Shown piece by piece: positions 41,138 through 48,675 of a stretch of 64,000 bases of DNA (its first letter is position 1; each line of letters opens with the position of its first letter). Under the pieces are notes generated by a model, which was not told the DNA's origin, made no database searches, and saw nothing but the letters and a program-made list of their open reading frames with translations. The stretch covers positions 2,854,001 to 2,918,000 of the forward strand of contig NZ_CP108569.1 in assembly GCF_036010505.1 (NCBI RefSeq), given 5' to 3'. Source of the DNA: Streptomyces sp. NBC_01197. Lineage in GTDB: Bacteria > Actinomycetota > Actinomycetes > Streptomycetales > Streptomycetaceae. The translations under genes were made by a program, and so were the position numbers.

Positions 41138-42994
41138 CTATTTCCGCGGTTCCGCCGACTCCGTGCCCGCCGTCCGCCTGGGCGGGACAGCGGGCATCCC
41201 CAGGAACGGCAGCCTGAGCGCGCCGAAAGCCTCCCCCGGTACCGCCGGCGAGTTCGGTTCGACGGCGGCGAGACGCTCGTACGCCTGCCCCTGCTCGGGG
41301 CGCGGGTCCGCGTCGCCCTTGTTGGGCCAGTACGACATGGCGCGCTCCGCCTGCGCGGTGATGGTCAGCGAGGGGTTGACGCCGAGGTTCGCCGACACCG
41401 CCGAGCCGTCGACCACCGAGATGCCCGGATGTCCGTACAGCCGGTGGTAGGGGTCGATCACCCCCTCATCGGCGGACGCGCCGATCGGGCAGCCGCCCAG
41501 GAAGTGGGCGGTCAGCGGGGTCCCCATCAGCTCGCCGAGGTTCGAGCCGGCGAAGCCGTTGATCTCCTCGGCGATCAGCGTTGCGGCCCGGGTGCCCTCG
41601 GCGATCTGCTTCGGGTTGGGCGCGCCGTGACCCTGCCTGGCCGTGAGCAGACCCCGGCCGATCCCGCCCGGTTTGCGGTACGTCGTAAGGGAGTTGTCCA
41701 GCGACTGCATCACCAGACCGATGATGGTCCGCTCGGACCAGTGCCAGTTGGAGAGTGAACGGGCCGCCAGCCAGGGGTGCTTGGCGACGTTGCCGAGCCA
41801 GCCGAGGACCCGGCGCGAGCTGAAGGGCACCTGGATGATGGTCAGGGCGCCCATCGCGTTGGACCCCTTGCCGTACCGCACCGGCTCGATGTGGGTGTCC
41901 GCGTCCGGGTGGATCGACGAGGTGATCGCCACGCCCTGGGTGAAGTCGGCCTTCGGCGTGCCGTGCTTCCTGCGGTAGCGGCGGTCCGTGGTCTGCGACC
42001 CCACCAGCGCCTCGGAGTTGGTGCGGGTCAGCTCCCCGAGCTTCGGTGAGATGCGCGGCAGCAGCCCCTGGTCCTTCATGGTGTGCAGCAGGGTCTGCGT
42101 GCCGTATGTGCCCGCGGCGACCACCACCTGCCGGGCACGCAGCACCCGCGGCCCGCTCTTGCGGGCGTCGGTCGGGACCGTGGTGACCCGGTATCCGCCC
42201 TCGCCGTGCTCCGCTATCGCGGTCACCGAGGTCAGGGGGTGGATGACCGCACCCGCCTTCTCCGCGAGGTAGAGGTAGTTCTCGGTGAGGGTGTTCTTCG
42301 CGCCGTGGCGGCAGCCCGTCATGCACTCGCCGCACTCGGTGCACGCCTTGCGGGAGGGGCCCGCCCCGCCGAAGTACGGGTCGTCGACGGCCTTGCCCGG
42401 CTCCGCCCTCACCGTGCCGTCCGAGTCCTCCCCGTCGCCGAAGAAGACTCCGACGGGCGCCATGTGGAAGGAGCCCCCCACGCCCATCGCCTCGGCTGAC
42501 GCCTTCAGATGGACGTCCGACGGCGTCATCGTCGGGTTGAGCCGCACACCGAGCATCCGCTGCGCCTGGTCGTAGTACGGCGCCAGCTCGGCCTGCCAGT
42601 CGGTGATCGACGCCCACTGCCGGTCCTGGAAGAACGGCGCCGGCGGGATGTACAGCGTGTTGGCGTAGTTGAGGGAGCCGCCGCCGACCCCCGCGCCCGC
42701 CAGCACCATCACATTGCCGAGGAGGTGGATGCGCTGGATCCCGTAGAGGCCGAGCGCCGGGGCCCAGAGGTAGTTCTTGATGTCCCAGGAGTTCTTGGGG
42801 AGGGTGCCGGGGGTGAAACGGCGCCCCGCTTCCAGGACGCCGACCCGGTACCCCTTCTCCGTGAGCCGCAGTGCGGTGACCGACCCGCCGAAGCCGGACC
42901 CCACCACCAGGACGTCGTAGTCGTACGGCGCGTCGGCTGCGTCGGCTTCGTCGGACGCATCGGCCTCACTGCGGACAGAGTTCTCCTGTGACAT
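41138..42994 (-). CDS. GMC-type FAD oxidoreductase (cholesterol-oxidase-like)
   Basis: 618 residues from ATG 42994, with GAGGAGAG upstream. FAD-binding Rossmann motif VLVVGSGFGGSVTALRL near residue 30, then GAGVGGGSLNYANTL. A cysteine group ACTECGECMTGCRHGAKNT (about residue 220) resembles a ferredoxin-like cluster site. The GMC C-terminal signature is HFLGGCPIGASADEG, YHRLYGHPGISVVDGSAV and NPSLTITAQAERAM. No signal peptide is seen, so it is probably cytoplasmic rather than a secreted cholesterol oxidase; sterol, alcohol or glucose-type substrates are possible. It is followed on the same strand by no gene and preceded by the aldehyde dehydrogenase gene, 99 bp away. Confidence 0.9.
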   Translation of the reverse strand: MSQENSVRSEADASDEADAADAPYDYDVLVVGSGFGGSVTALRLTEKGYRVGVLEAGRRFTPGTLPKNSWDIKNYLWAPALGLYGIQRIHLLGNVMVLAGAGVGGGSLNYANTLYIPPAPFFQDRQWASITDWQAELAPYYDQAQRMLGVRLNPTMTPSDVHLKASAEAMGVGGSFHMAPVGVFFGDGEDSDGTVRAEPGKAVDDPYFGGAGPSRKACTECGECMTGCRHGAKNTLTENYLYLAEKAGAVIHPLTSVTAIAEHGEGGYRVTTVPTDARKSGPRVLRARQVVVAAGTYGTQTLLHTMKDQGLLPRISPKLGELTRTNSEALVGSQTTDRRYRRKHGTPKADFTQGVAITSSIHPDADTHIEPVRYGKGSNAMGALTIIQVPFSSRRVLGWLGNVAKHPWLAARSLSNWHWSERTIIGLVMQSLDNSLTTYRKPGGIGRGLLTARQGHGAPNPKQIAEGTRAATLIAEEINGFAGSNLGELMGTPLTAHFLGGCPIGASADEGVIDPYHRLYGHPGISVVDGSAVSANLGVNPSLTITAQAERAMSYWPNKGDADPRPEQGQAYERLAAVEPNSPAVPGEAFGALRLPFLGMPAVPPRRTAGTESAEPRK

Positions 42995-43093
42995 GGACTC
43001 TCCTCAGAGAAGGAATGGGCGGAGGCGAAGGCGCAAGGAGTCAGAGGGGCAGGGGCCGGGGGGGTAAGGGGGGAGCGGGCAGGGCAACGACGG

Positions 43094-44716
43094 TCAGCGC
43101 AGGCGCAGGGCCTTCATCGCCTTGAGGCTGCGGCTCATGAACGCGGCGTACTTCTCGTCGTCCATCCCGAAGGACGGCGCCATCGGCATCACCCGCTGGT
43201 GCGCGACGGTCTGCGCCTCGGTGTACTTGAGGATGCCTTCCGAGCCGTGCCTGCGGCCGAGACCCGAGTCCTTCATGCCGCCCATCGGGGACTGCACGCT
43301 GCCGTACGCGGGCGCGTACCCGTCGTTGATGTTGACCGTGCCGGTCCGCAGCCGGGCGGCGACGGCGTGGCCGCGGCTGCCGCTCCTGGTCCAGACGCTC
43401 GAATTGAGGCCGTAGGGCGTGGCGTTGGCGGTCGCGACGGCCTCGTCCTCGTCCTTGAAGCGGTAGACGGAGACCACCGGGCCGAACGTCTCCTCGGTGC
43501 AGACGGCCATCGGGGCCTCGACGCCGTCCAGGATGGTCGGCTCGTAGAAGAGCGGACCGATGTCCGTACGGTGCACACCGCCCGCGACCAGGGTGGCGCC
43601 CTTGGCGACAGCCTCCTCCACGTGTCGCCGTACGGCCTCCAGCTGCCGTTCCCCGGCGAGGGACCCCATGTCGGCGCCGTAGGCGAGGGAGCCGCCGAGA
43701 CGCATCGCCTTGGTGCGTGCGGCGAAGCGCTCCAGGAACGCGTCCGCGATCGACTCGTGGACGTACAACCGCTCGATGGAGATGCAGAGCTGGCCCGCCG
43801 AGGAGAAGCAGGCGCGGACAGCGCCCGCTGCCGCCTTCTCGATGTCCGCGTCCTCCAGGACCAGCATGGCGTTCTTGCCGCCGAGTTCGAGGGAGACGCC
43901 GACGAGCCGGTCGGCCGCGCCCCGGGCCACCTCGCGGCCGGTGCGGGTCGAGCCCGTGAAGGAGACGAAGTCGGCGTGCTTGACCAGCTCGGGGCCGATG
44001 ACCGGGCCCTCCCCGAGGACCACTTGGAAGACCTCGGCGGGCAGTCCGGCCTCAATGATCAGATCGCGGGCCCACAGCGCGGTCAGAGCGGTCTCGGTGT
44101 CGGGCTTCATCACGAGGGCGTTGCCGGAGACCAGGGCGGGCAGCGCGTCACCGATGGACAGCTCGAAGGGGTAGTTCCAGGGGGCGATCTGGCCCACCAC
44201 ACCGCGCGGCTGGCGCAACTCGGTGACCTTGGTGAATGTGGGGATCGCACCCGTGTGGCCCTTGGGCTTGAGGTACGAGGGCGCCTTGCGGCCGTAGTGG
44301 CGCGCGGCGACGGCGACGGCCTGGACCTCCTCGTGCGCGTGCAGCCTGGCCTTGCCGGTCTCCAGCTGGATGAGGTCGAGGACCTCGGCCTGCCTGGAGA
44401 GCACCAGGTCATGGAAGCGCAGCAGGACGGCGGCCCGGGTCCTGGCGGGGGTCGCGGCCCACACCGCCTGGGCCTTACGGGCCCGCTCGAAGGCGGTCGC
44501 GACGTCCTCGGGGCTCGACTCGGGCAGTTCGGCCAGCTTCCCGCCGGTGAAGGGGGTGTGGTTGGCCGTGCGTCCGGAACCCACCACGCCGCGGGTCAGG
44601 TGAGCCACCACTTCGGGGGTGACCACGTCGGCCGCGGTCCGCACACCGGCGGGGGTGGGGGCTATCGGGTTCGTGCCGTGGGGGGCCGTGGCGGCGGGAG
44701 CCTGCGAGTCCGTCAT
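43094..44716 (-). CDS. gabD2: Succinate-semialdehyde dehydrogenase, NADP-type
   Basis: 540 residues of aldehyde dehydrogenase. Motifs: IAPWNYPFELSIGDALPAL, FTGSTRTGREVARGAADRL (cofactor), SLELGGKNAMLVLEDAD (catalytic Glu) and FSSAGQLCISIERLYV (catalytic Cys). Closest in pattern to the GabD2-type succinate-semialdehyde dehydrogenases of actinobacteria, which feed GABA-derived or 2-oxoglutarate-derived semialdehyde into succinate. It lies 99 bp before the GMC gene on the same strand, so the alcohol oxidase and aldehyde dehydrogenase may work in sequence, though the substrates need not match. No ribosome-binding site precedes the ATG; the transcript may be near-leaderless. Confidence 0.88.
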   Translation of the reverse strand: MTDSQAPAATAPHGTNPIAPTPAGVRTAADVVTPEVVAHLTRGVVGSGRTANHTPFTGGKLAELPESSPEDVATAFERARKAQAVWAATPARTRAAVLLRFHDLVLSRQAEVLDLIQLETGKARLHAHEEVQAVAVAARHYGRKAPSYLKPKGHTGAIPTFTKVTELRQPRGVVGQIAPWNYPFELSIGDALPALVSGNALVMKPDTETALTALWARDLIIEAGLPAEVFQVVLGEGPVIGPELVKHADFVSFTGSTRTGREVARGAADRLVGVSLELGGKNAMLVLEDADIEKAAAGAVRACFSSAGQLCISIERLYVHESIADAFLERFAARTKAMRLGGSLAYGADMGSLAGERQLEAVRRHVEEAVAKGATLVAGGVHRTDIGPLFYEPTILDGVEAPMAVCTEETFGPVVSVYRFKDEDEAVATANATPYGLNSSVWTRSGSRGHAVAARLRTGTVNINDGYAPAYGSVQSPMGGMKDSGLGRRHGSEGILKYTEAQTVAHQRVMPMAPSFGMDDEKYAAFMSRSLKAMKALRLR

Positions 44717-44928
44717 GAGGGGAGGCTATGCCCCGGTGGGAAGTTTCGGTACCCATGAGTAATACCTTTTCACCGTCCCTACATACACCGCCAGTGATCG
44801 CTGGCGACACAACCCCTGATCAGGCGGGTTGGCCGCCTGAGCGGTGGCTGCCGGGCATTTCTCCCCGGGGGTCGCCGTTCCTGGTGGCCCGGCTGTTCCG
44901 GGCGGCCGAGTTGTCCCCGCCGTCCAGG

Positions 44929-46698
44929 TCAGTGGTGATCTCCGGTGCCCGCCGCCGACGCCGAGAAGGTACCGATGGCCGTGGCGAAGTGCCGTTGCGC
45001 GGTGTCGAGGCGGCCGACCGGCGCCGATACCCACACGTCGTAGAGACGGCCGCCCTCCTCCCAGCAGAGGTCGTACGTGTGACGGGCGCCCTCGCCCTTG
45101 GAGTAACCGTTCCAGGTGAACTCCCAGAGCGCCGCGTCATGTCCGTCGTGCGCCGTCGCGGTGACCACGCCGTCCCGGTAGCCGGGATTGGTACGGGGGC
45201 CGGCCGAGTCCGATGCGCGCTGTGTCGCCATCGGTCCGCCGCCGGGGCTGCTGTGGATCCGGATGCCGATACGGAAGACCTGGCCCGGCGTCATGTAGTA
45301 GACACGTTTGCCGTCGGCGGAACGGGTGGCATCGGCCGGAACGGCGAGGGAGAAACCGCCGGGGTCGTCGACGGCCCGGTACCCGGACGGTGCCGGTGAC
45401 GCCTGATGAGTCAGTGTCACGGTGGGGTTCACGTCCGGGCCCGGTACGGCAGCGCGGTGTGGCTTCTGCTGCGGTCCGCGATCCGGGGTGGCCGTGGGTG
45501 CCGCGGTCTGAGCGGAGGCCACACTTCCGGGCGGCGCGGCGCTGTCCGTACGGCCCACTCCCGCGCCGCCGACCGCGTACAGGACGATCCCGGCCCCCGC
45601 GGCCGCGGCGACCAGCACCCCCGCGACGAGGGCAGCCGGCCGGAGCGCGGGACGCGAGGGCCCGGGCGGCGGAGCGGCGGGCGGAAGGGTCGGCGAAGCG
45701 GCGGCCGACACAGCGTCCAGCGTGGCGGGCGGAACGGCGTCCAGCACGGCGGGCGGAGAGGCCGGAGAGGCATCCCGGGCGGATGCGGCTCCTGGCCCAG
45801 ATGCGGCGCTCGGGACACCGGAACCAGCACCGGCACCACGACCACCGGCACCGCCGCCCCCGCGGTCCCCACCGGCACCCCCGGTGGCGTACGCAGCCAC
45901 ATGCGCGCCCAGCAGCCGCTCCGCCTCATCCACCCCCATCCTGCGCACCGCGTCCCGTTCGAGCAGGCCCAGGACGACGGGCAGCAGCGGCTCGGCCTCG
46001 GCCGGCGGGCGGATCTCGTCGGCGACCACCGCGTGCAGCACGCCGCCCAGCGAATCCCGGTGGAAGGGCGACTCCCCGCTCAGCACCGCACACAGCAGCG
46101 CGCCGACCGACCACAGATCGGACGGGGGGCCGGCCTCTTCGCCCCGCATCCGCTCCGGCGATGTGTACTCGGGCGAACCGACGAACGCCCCGGTCTCACT
46201 GATCGTGGTCGCCCCCGCGAGCCGCGCGATCCCGAAGTCGGTGAGGACCACCCGGCCGTCGCCCTCCAGCAGGACGTTGGCGGGCTTGATGTCCCGGTGC
46301 AGTACGCCCCTGGCGTGCGCCGCCCGGAGCGCGCCCAGCAGAGCCATGCCGATCCGGGCGGCTTCCCGGGTCCCCACAGGGCCGTACTCGGAGAGGCGGC
46401 CCGCCAGCGAACCCCCGACCACCAGCTCCATGACGATGTACGGGCGTTCGTCGTCCTCGACGACCACGTCGTGGACGACGATCACATGCGGATGCTTGAT
46501 CTGGGCGACCGCACGCGCCTCACGCAGCGCCGATGCCGTGGCGGCTCCGGTCTCCGGGTTCAGCTCCTTGACGGCGACATCCCGCCCGAGCAGCTGGTCG
46601 GTGGCCCGCCAGACCGTACCCATGCCGCCCCGGCCGATCCGGTCCCCGAGCAGATAACGTCCGGCGATCAGACGGCTGTTGCGCGGATCCTGTGCCAC
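44929..46698 (-). CDS. Membrane Ser/Thr protein kinase 4 of the cluster
   Basis: 589 residues from GTG 46698 (GGGGGAG upstream). The cytoplasmic kinase domain is canonical: GRGGMGTVW, VAVKELN (Lys44), HRDIKPANVLL, LTDFGIARLAG, GSPEYTSPERMRG and DLWSVGALL. An Ala/Pro/Gly-rich juxtamembrane stretch leads to one membrane segment (LVAGVLVAAAAGAGIVLYAV). The external part contains GYRAVDDPGGFSLAVPAD and AALWEFTWNGYSKGEGARH, a domain shared with the next kinases. Last gene of a leftward run of four kinase genes. The domain layout is that of a receptor kinase for an envelope signal. Confidence 0.94.
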   Translation of the reverse strand: MAQDPRNSRLIAGRYLLGDRIGRGGMGTVWRATDQLLGRDVAVKELNPETGAATASALREARAVAQIKHPHVIVVHDVVVEDDERPYIVMELVVGGSLAGRLSEYGPVGTREAARIGMALLGALRAAHARGVLHRDIKPANVLLEGDGRVVLTDFGIARLAGATTISETGAFVGSPEYTSPERMRGEEAGPPSDLWSVGALLCAVLSGESPFHRDSLGGVLHAVVADEIRPPAEAEPLLPVVLGLLERDAVRRMGVDEAERLLGAHVAAYATGGAGGDRGGGGAGGRGAGAGSGVPSAASGPGAASARDASPASPPAVLDAVPPATLDAVSAAASPTLPPAAPPPGPSRPALRPAALVAGVLVAAAAGAGIVLYAVGGAGVGRTDSAAPPGSVASAQTAAPTATPDRGPQQKPHRAAVPGPDVNPTVTLTHQASPAPSGYRAVDDPGGFSLAVPADATRSADGKRVYYMTPGQVFRIGIRIHSSPGGGPMATQRASDSAGPRTNPGYRDGVVTATAHDGHDAALWEFTWNGYSKGEGARHTYDLCWEEGGRLYDVWVSAPVGRLDTAQRHFATAIGTFSASAAGTGDHH

Positions 46699-46780
46699 TG
46701 GCGCTCCCCCTACGTCCCCCTGAGCCCATCATGCCGCACGGCATCCACCGCCGTAGCGCGCGCCGGACGCCGTACAGCCC

Positions 46781-46860
46781 GTCTCAGTGCGCGGTCCGGT
46801 ACGTCCCGGTGCGCGGTTCAGTACGTCGCAGCGCGCAGTACGTCTCAGTGCGCGGTTCAG
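46781..46860. repeat. Tandem repeat after the stop of kinase 3
   Basis: Four copies of a 17-22-bp unit (GTCTCAGTGCGCGGTTCAG and variants: 46781-46802, 46803-46824, 46825-46841, 46842-46860). The last copy contains the stop codon of the upstream kinase gene, so the array looks like repeated duplication of that gene end. Confidence 0.75.
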
Positions 46861-48569
46861 CCCGGCGGCTGCCAGTAGCGCAGGACGGTGTCGAACCGGT
46901 TGCGGTTCCAGTCCTTGACCGGGCCGCCCATGTAGATCGCGTACTCGGCCTGCCCGTGATCCACGTTGTACATCTGGTCTATGGCACGGCGCCGCCCCGG
47001 CTGCCCCTTGGTCTCGGTCCAGGTGAACTCCCAGAGCGCGGCGTCCTGGTCCCGGAAGTTGTTCACGTGCAACGTGATCCGCCGGTAGTCGGGGAGCCGC
47101 TTGAGCTGTGGTTCCAGGGCCAGTTCGTGCAGATACGGGGTCGCGTAGTCCGGGTTCTTGTCGATGCTTATCCGGATGAAGTGGACGCCGTCGTCAGGCG
47201 TGTAGTCGATCTCGTTGGAACCGTCCATCTGGCGCTTCCAGCCGTTGGGCAGAGCCAGGCTGAAGCCCTCGGGCTCGTCGACCCGGTGCCAGCCCGCCGG
47301 CACGTCCTCGTGCTGCTTGTTCTTACCGCCGCCGCCGTCCGGCCCGCCAGAGCCGGACGGCGGACCACCACCGGAATTCGTGGGCCGGTTCTCGTACTTC
47401 ATGACCCCGAAACCGACCCCGGCACCGACGATCACGGCGAGAGCCACGACCAGGGCGCCGGTCCGCCTACGGCCACGTTTCCGTCCGGCGGGAGCGACCG
47501 CGGAGGCCCCGCCTCCGGAAGCCGGTACTGGTGCCGTTACGGGAGCCGGTACAGCGGTCGACGCCTGACCCTGCTCCGGTGCCTGCCCCGCTGCCTCTGC
47601 CTGTGCCTGTGCCTGGTCTGGTTCGGGCGGGGCCGCCACCGGCGCTCCGGAGGTGCTGATCCGGCTCGTGGGCGTGGCGTCCTGGAGCATCCCCTCGGCC
47701 ACCAGCTGCGTCGGGACGTACGCCTCGGCCTGCCGGGGCCTGCGCCCCTCCATGGCGTCGAGCAGCATGCGCTCCGTCTCGGCGGACCCGGGCCGTTCGG
47801 CGGGGTCCTTGCGCAGTAGTCCGGTGATGACGGGAGTGAGCGGCCCGGCCCTGGTGAGCTTCGGCGGCTCGTCGTTCACAACGGCCTGGAGCGTGGAGAT
47901 CGGCGATGTACGGCGGAACGGCGAACGCTCCTCGACGGCGGTGAAGAGCGTGGCACCCAGCGACCAGAGGTCGGATGCGGGACCGGGCGCCTCGCCGTAG
48001 ACCCGCTCCGGCGCGAGGTAGTCGATGGAGCCGACGATCTCGCCGGTCCGGGTGATCTCCGAGTCGCCCTCGATGGCGGCGATACCGAAGTCGGTGATGA
48101 GGACCCGGCTGTCGTGGGCGAGCAGGACGTTGCCCGGCTTCACGTCCCGGTGGAGCACTCCCGCCGCGTGCGCGGCGCGCAGAGCCCCCAGAACGTGCAG
48201 GCCCACCCGGGCGGCCTCACGGGGGTCGAGCGCCCCCGACTCCTTGACCACGTCGGCAAGTGAGGGGCCGTCGATGTACTCCATGACGATCCACGGCCGG
48301 TCGTCGAACTCGATGACGTCATGAACGGTCACGACGCCGGGGTGGTTGATGCGCGCGGCGGCGCGCGCCTCCTTCTGCGTTCTGGCGTGCAGTACGGCCC
48401 GGTCGGCCTCCGACACATACAGACCGGCCGTCAGTTCCTTGACGGCGACGGTCCGGTGCAGCACCTCGTCGTGAGCCCGCCAGACCTTGCCCATGCCGCC
48501 GCGACCGATGAGCTCGCCCAGCCGATAGCGACCGGCGAGCACCAAGTCCGCGCTGTGAGTGTGTTCCAC
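46857..48569 (-). CDS. Membrane Ser/Thr protein kinase 3 of the cluster
   Basis: 570 residues from GTG 48569 (AGGGG upstream). Kinase motifs GRGGMGKVWRAHD, TVAVKELTAG, HRDVKPGNVLLA, ITDFGIAAIEGD, VGSIDYLAPERVYG and DLWSLGATLF are intact. A Gln/Ala-rich linker then leads to one membrane helix (GALVVALAVIVGAGVGFGVM). The external domain has GWHRVDEPEGFSLALPNGWK and AALWEFTWTETKG, like the partner kinases. Gap to the upstream gene is 106 bp. Members of this cluster in S. coelicolor have, as I recall, been tied to sporulation-specific cell-wall synthesis; that link is from memory. Confidence 0.94.
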   Translation of the reverse strand: MEHTHSADLVLAGRYRLGELIGRGGMGKVWRAHDEVLHRTVAVKELTAGLYVSEADRAVLHARTQKEARAAARINHPGVVTVHDVIEFDDRPWIVMEYIDGPSLADVVKESGALDPREAARVGLHVLGALRAAHAAGVLHRDVKPGNVLLAHDSRVLITDFGIAAIEGDSEITRTGEIVGSIDYLAPERVYGEAPGPASDLWSLGATLFTAVEERSPFRRTSPISTLQAVVNDEPPKLTRAGPLTPVITGLLRKDPAERPGSAETERMLLDAMEGRRPRQAEAYVPTQLVAEGMLQDATPTSRISTSGAPVAAPPEPDQAQAQAEAAGQAPEQGQASTAVPAPVTAPVPASGGGASAVAPAGRKRGRRRTGALVVALAVIVGAGVGFGVMKYENRPTNSGGGPPSGSGGPDGGGGKNKQHEDVPAGWHRVDEPEGFSLALPNGWKRQMDGSNEIDYTPDDGVHFIRISIDKNPDYATPYLHELALEPQLKRLPDYRRITLHVNNFRDQDAALWEFTWTETKGQPGRRRAIDQMYNVDHGQAEYAIYMGGPVKDWNRNRFDTVLRYWQPPG

Positions 48570-48675
48570 GTGCCCCTGTCCGTTCCCTCGACTGCCAGGT
48601 TACGGACGGATATTCGGTCGTGGAACCTCGGGGCTCGCCGTGATACCGCACTGTGACGGGAATCGTGGAGTCCGC

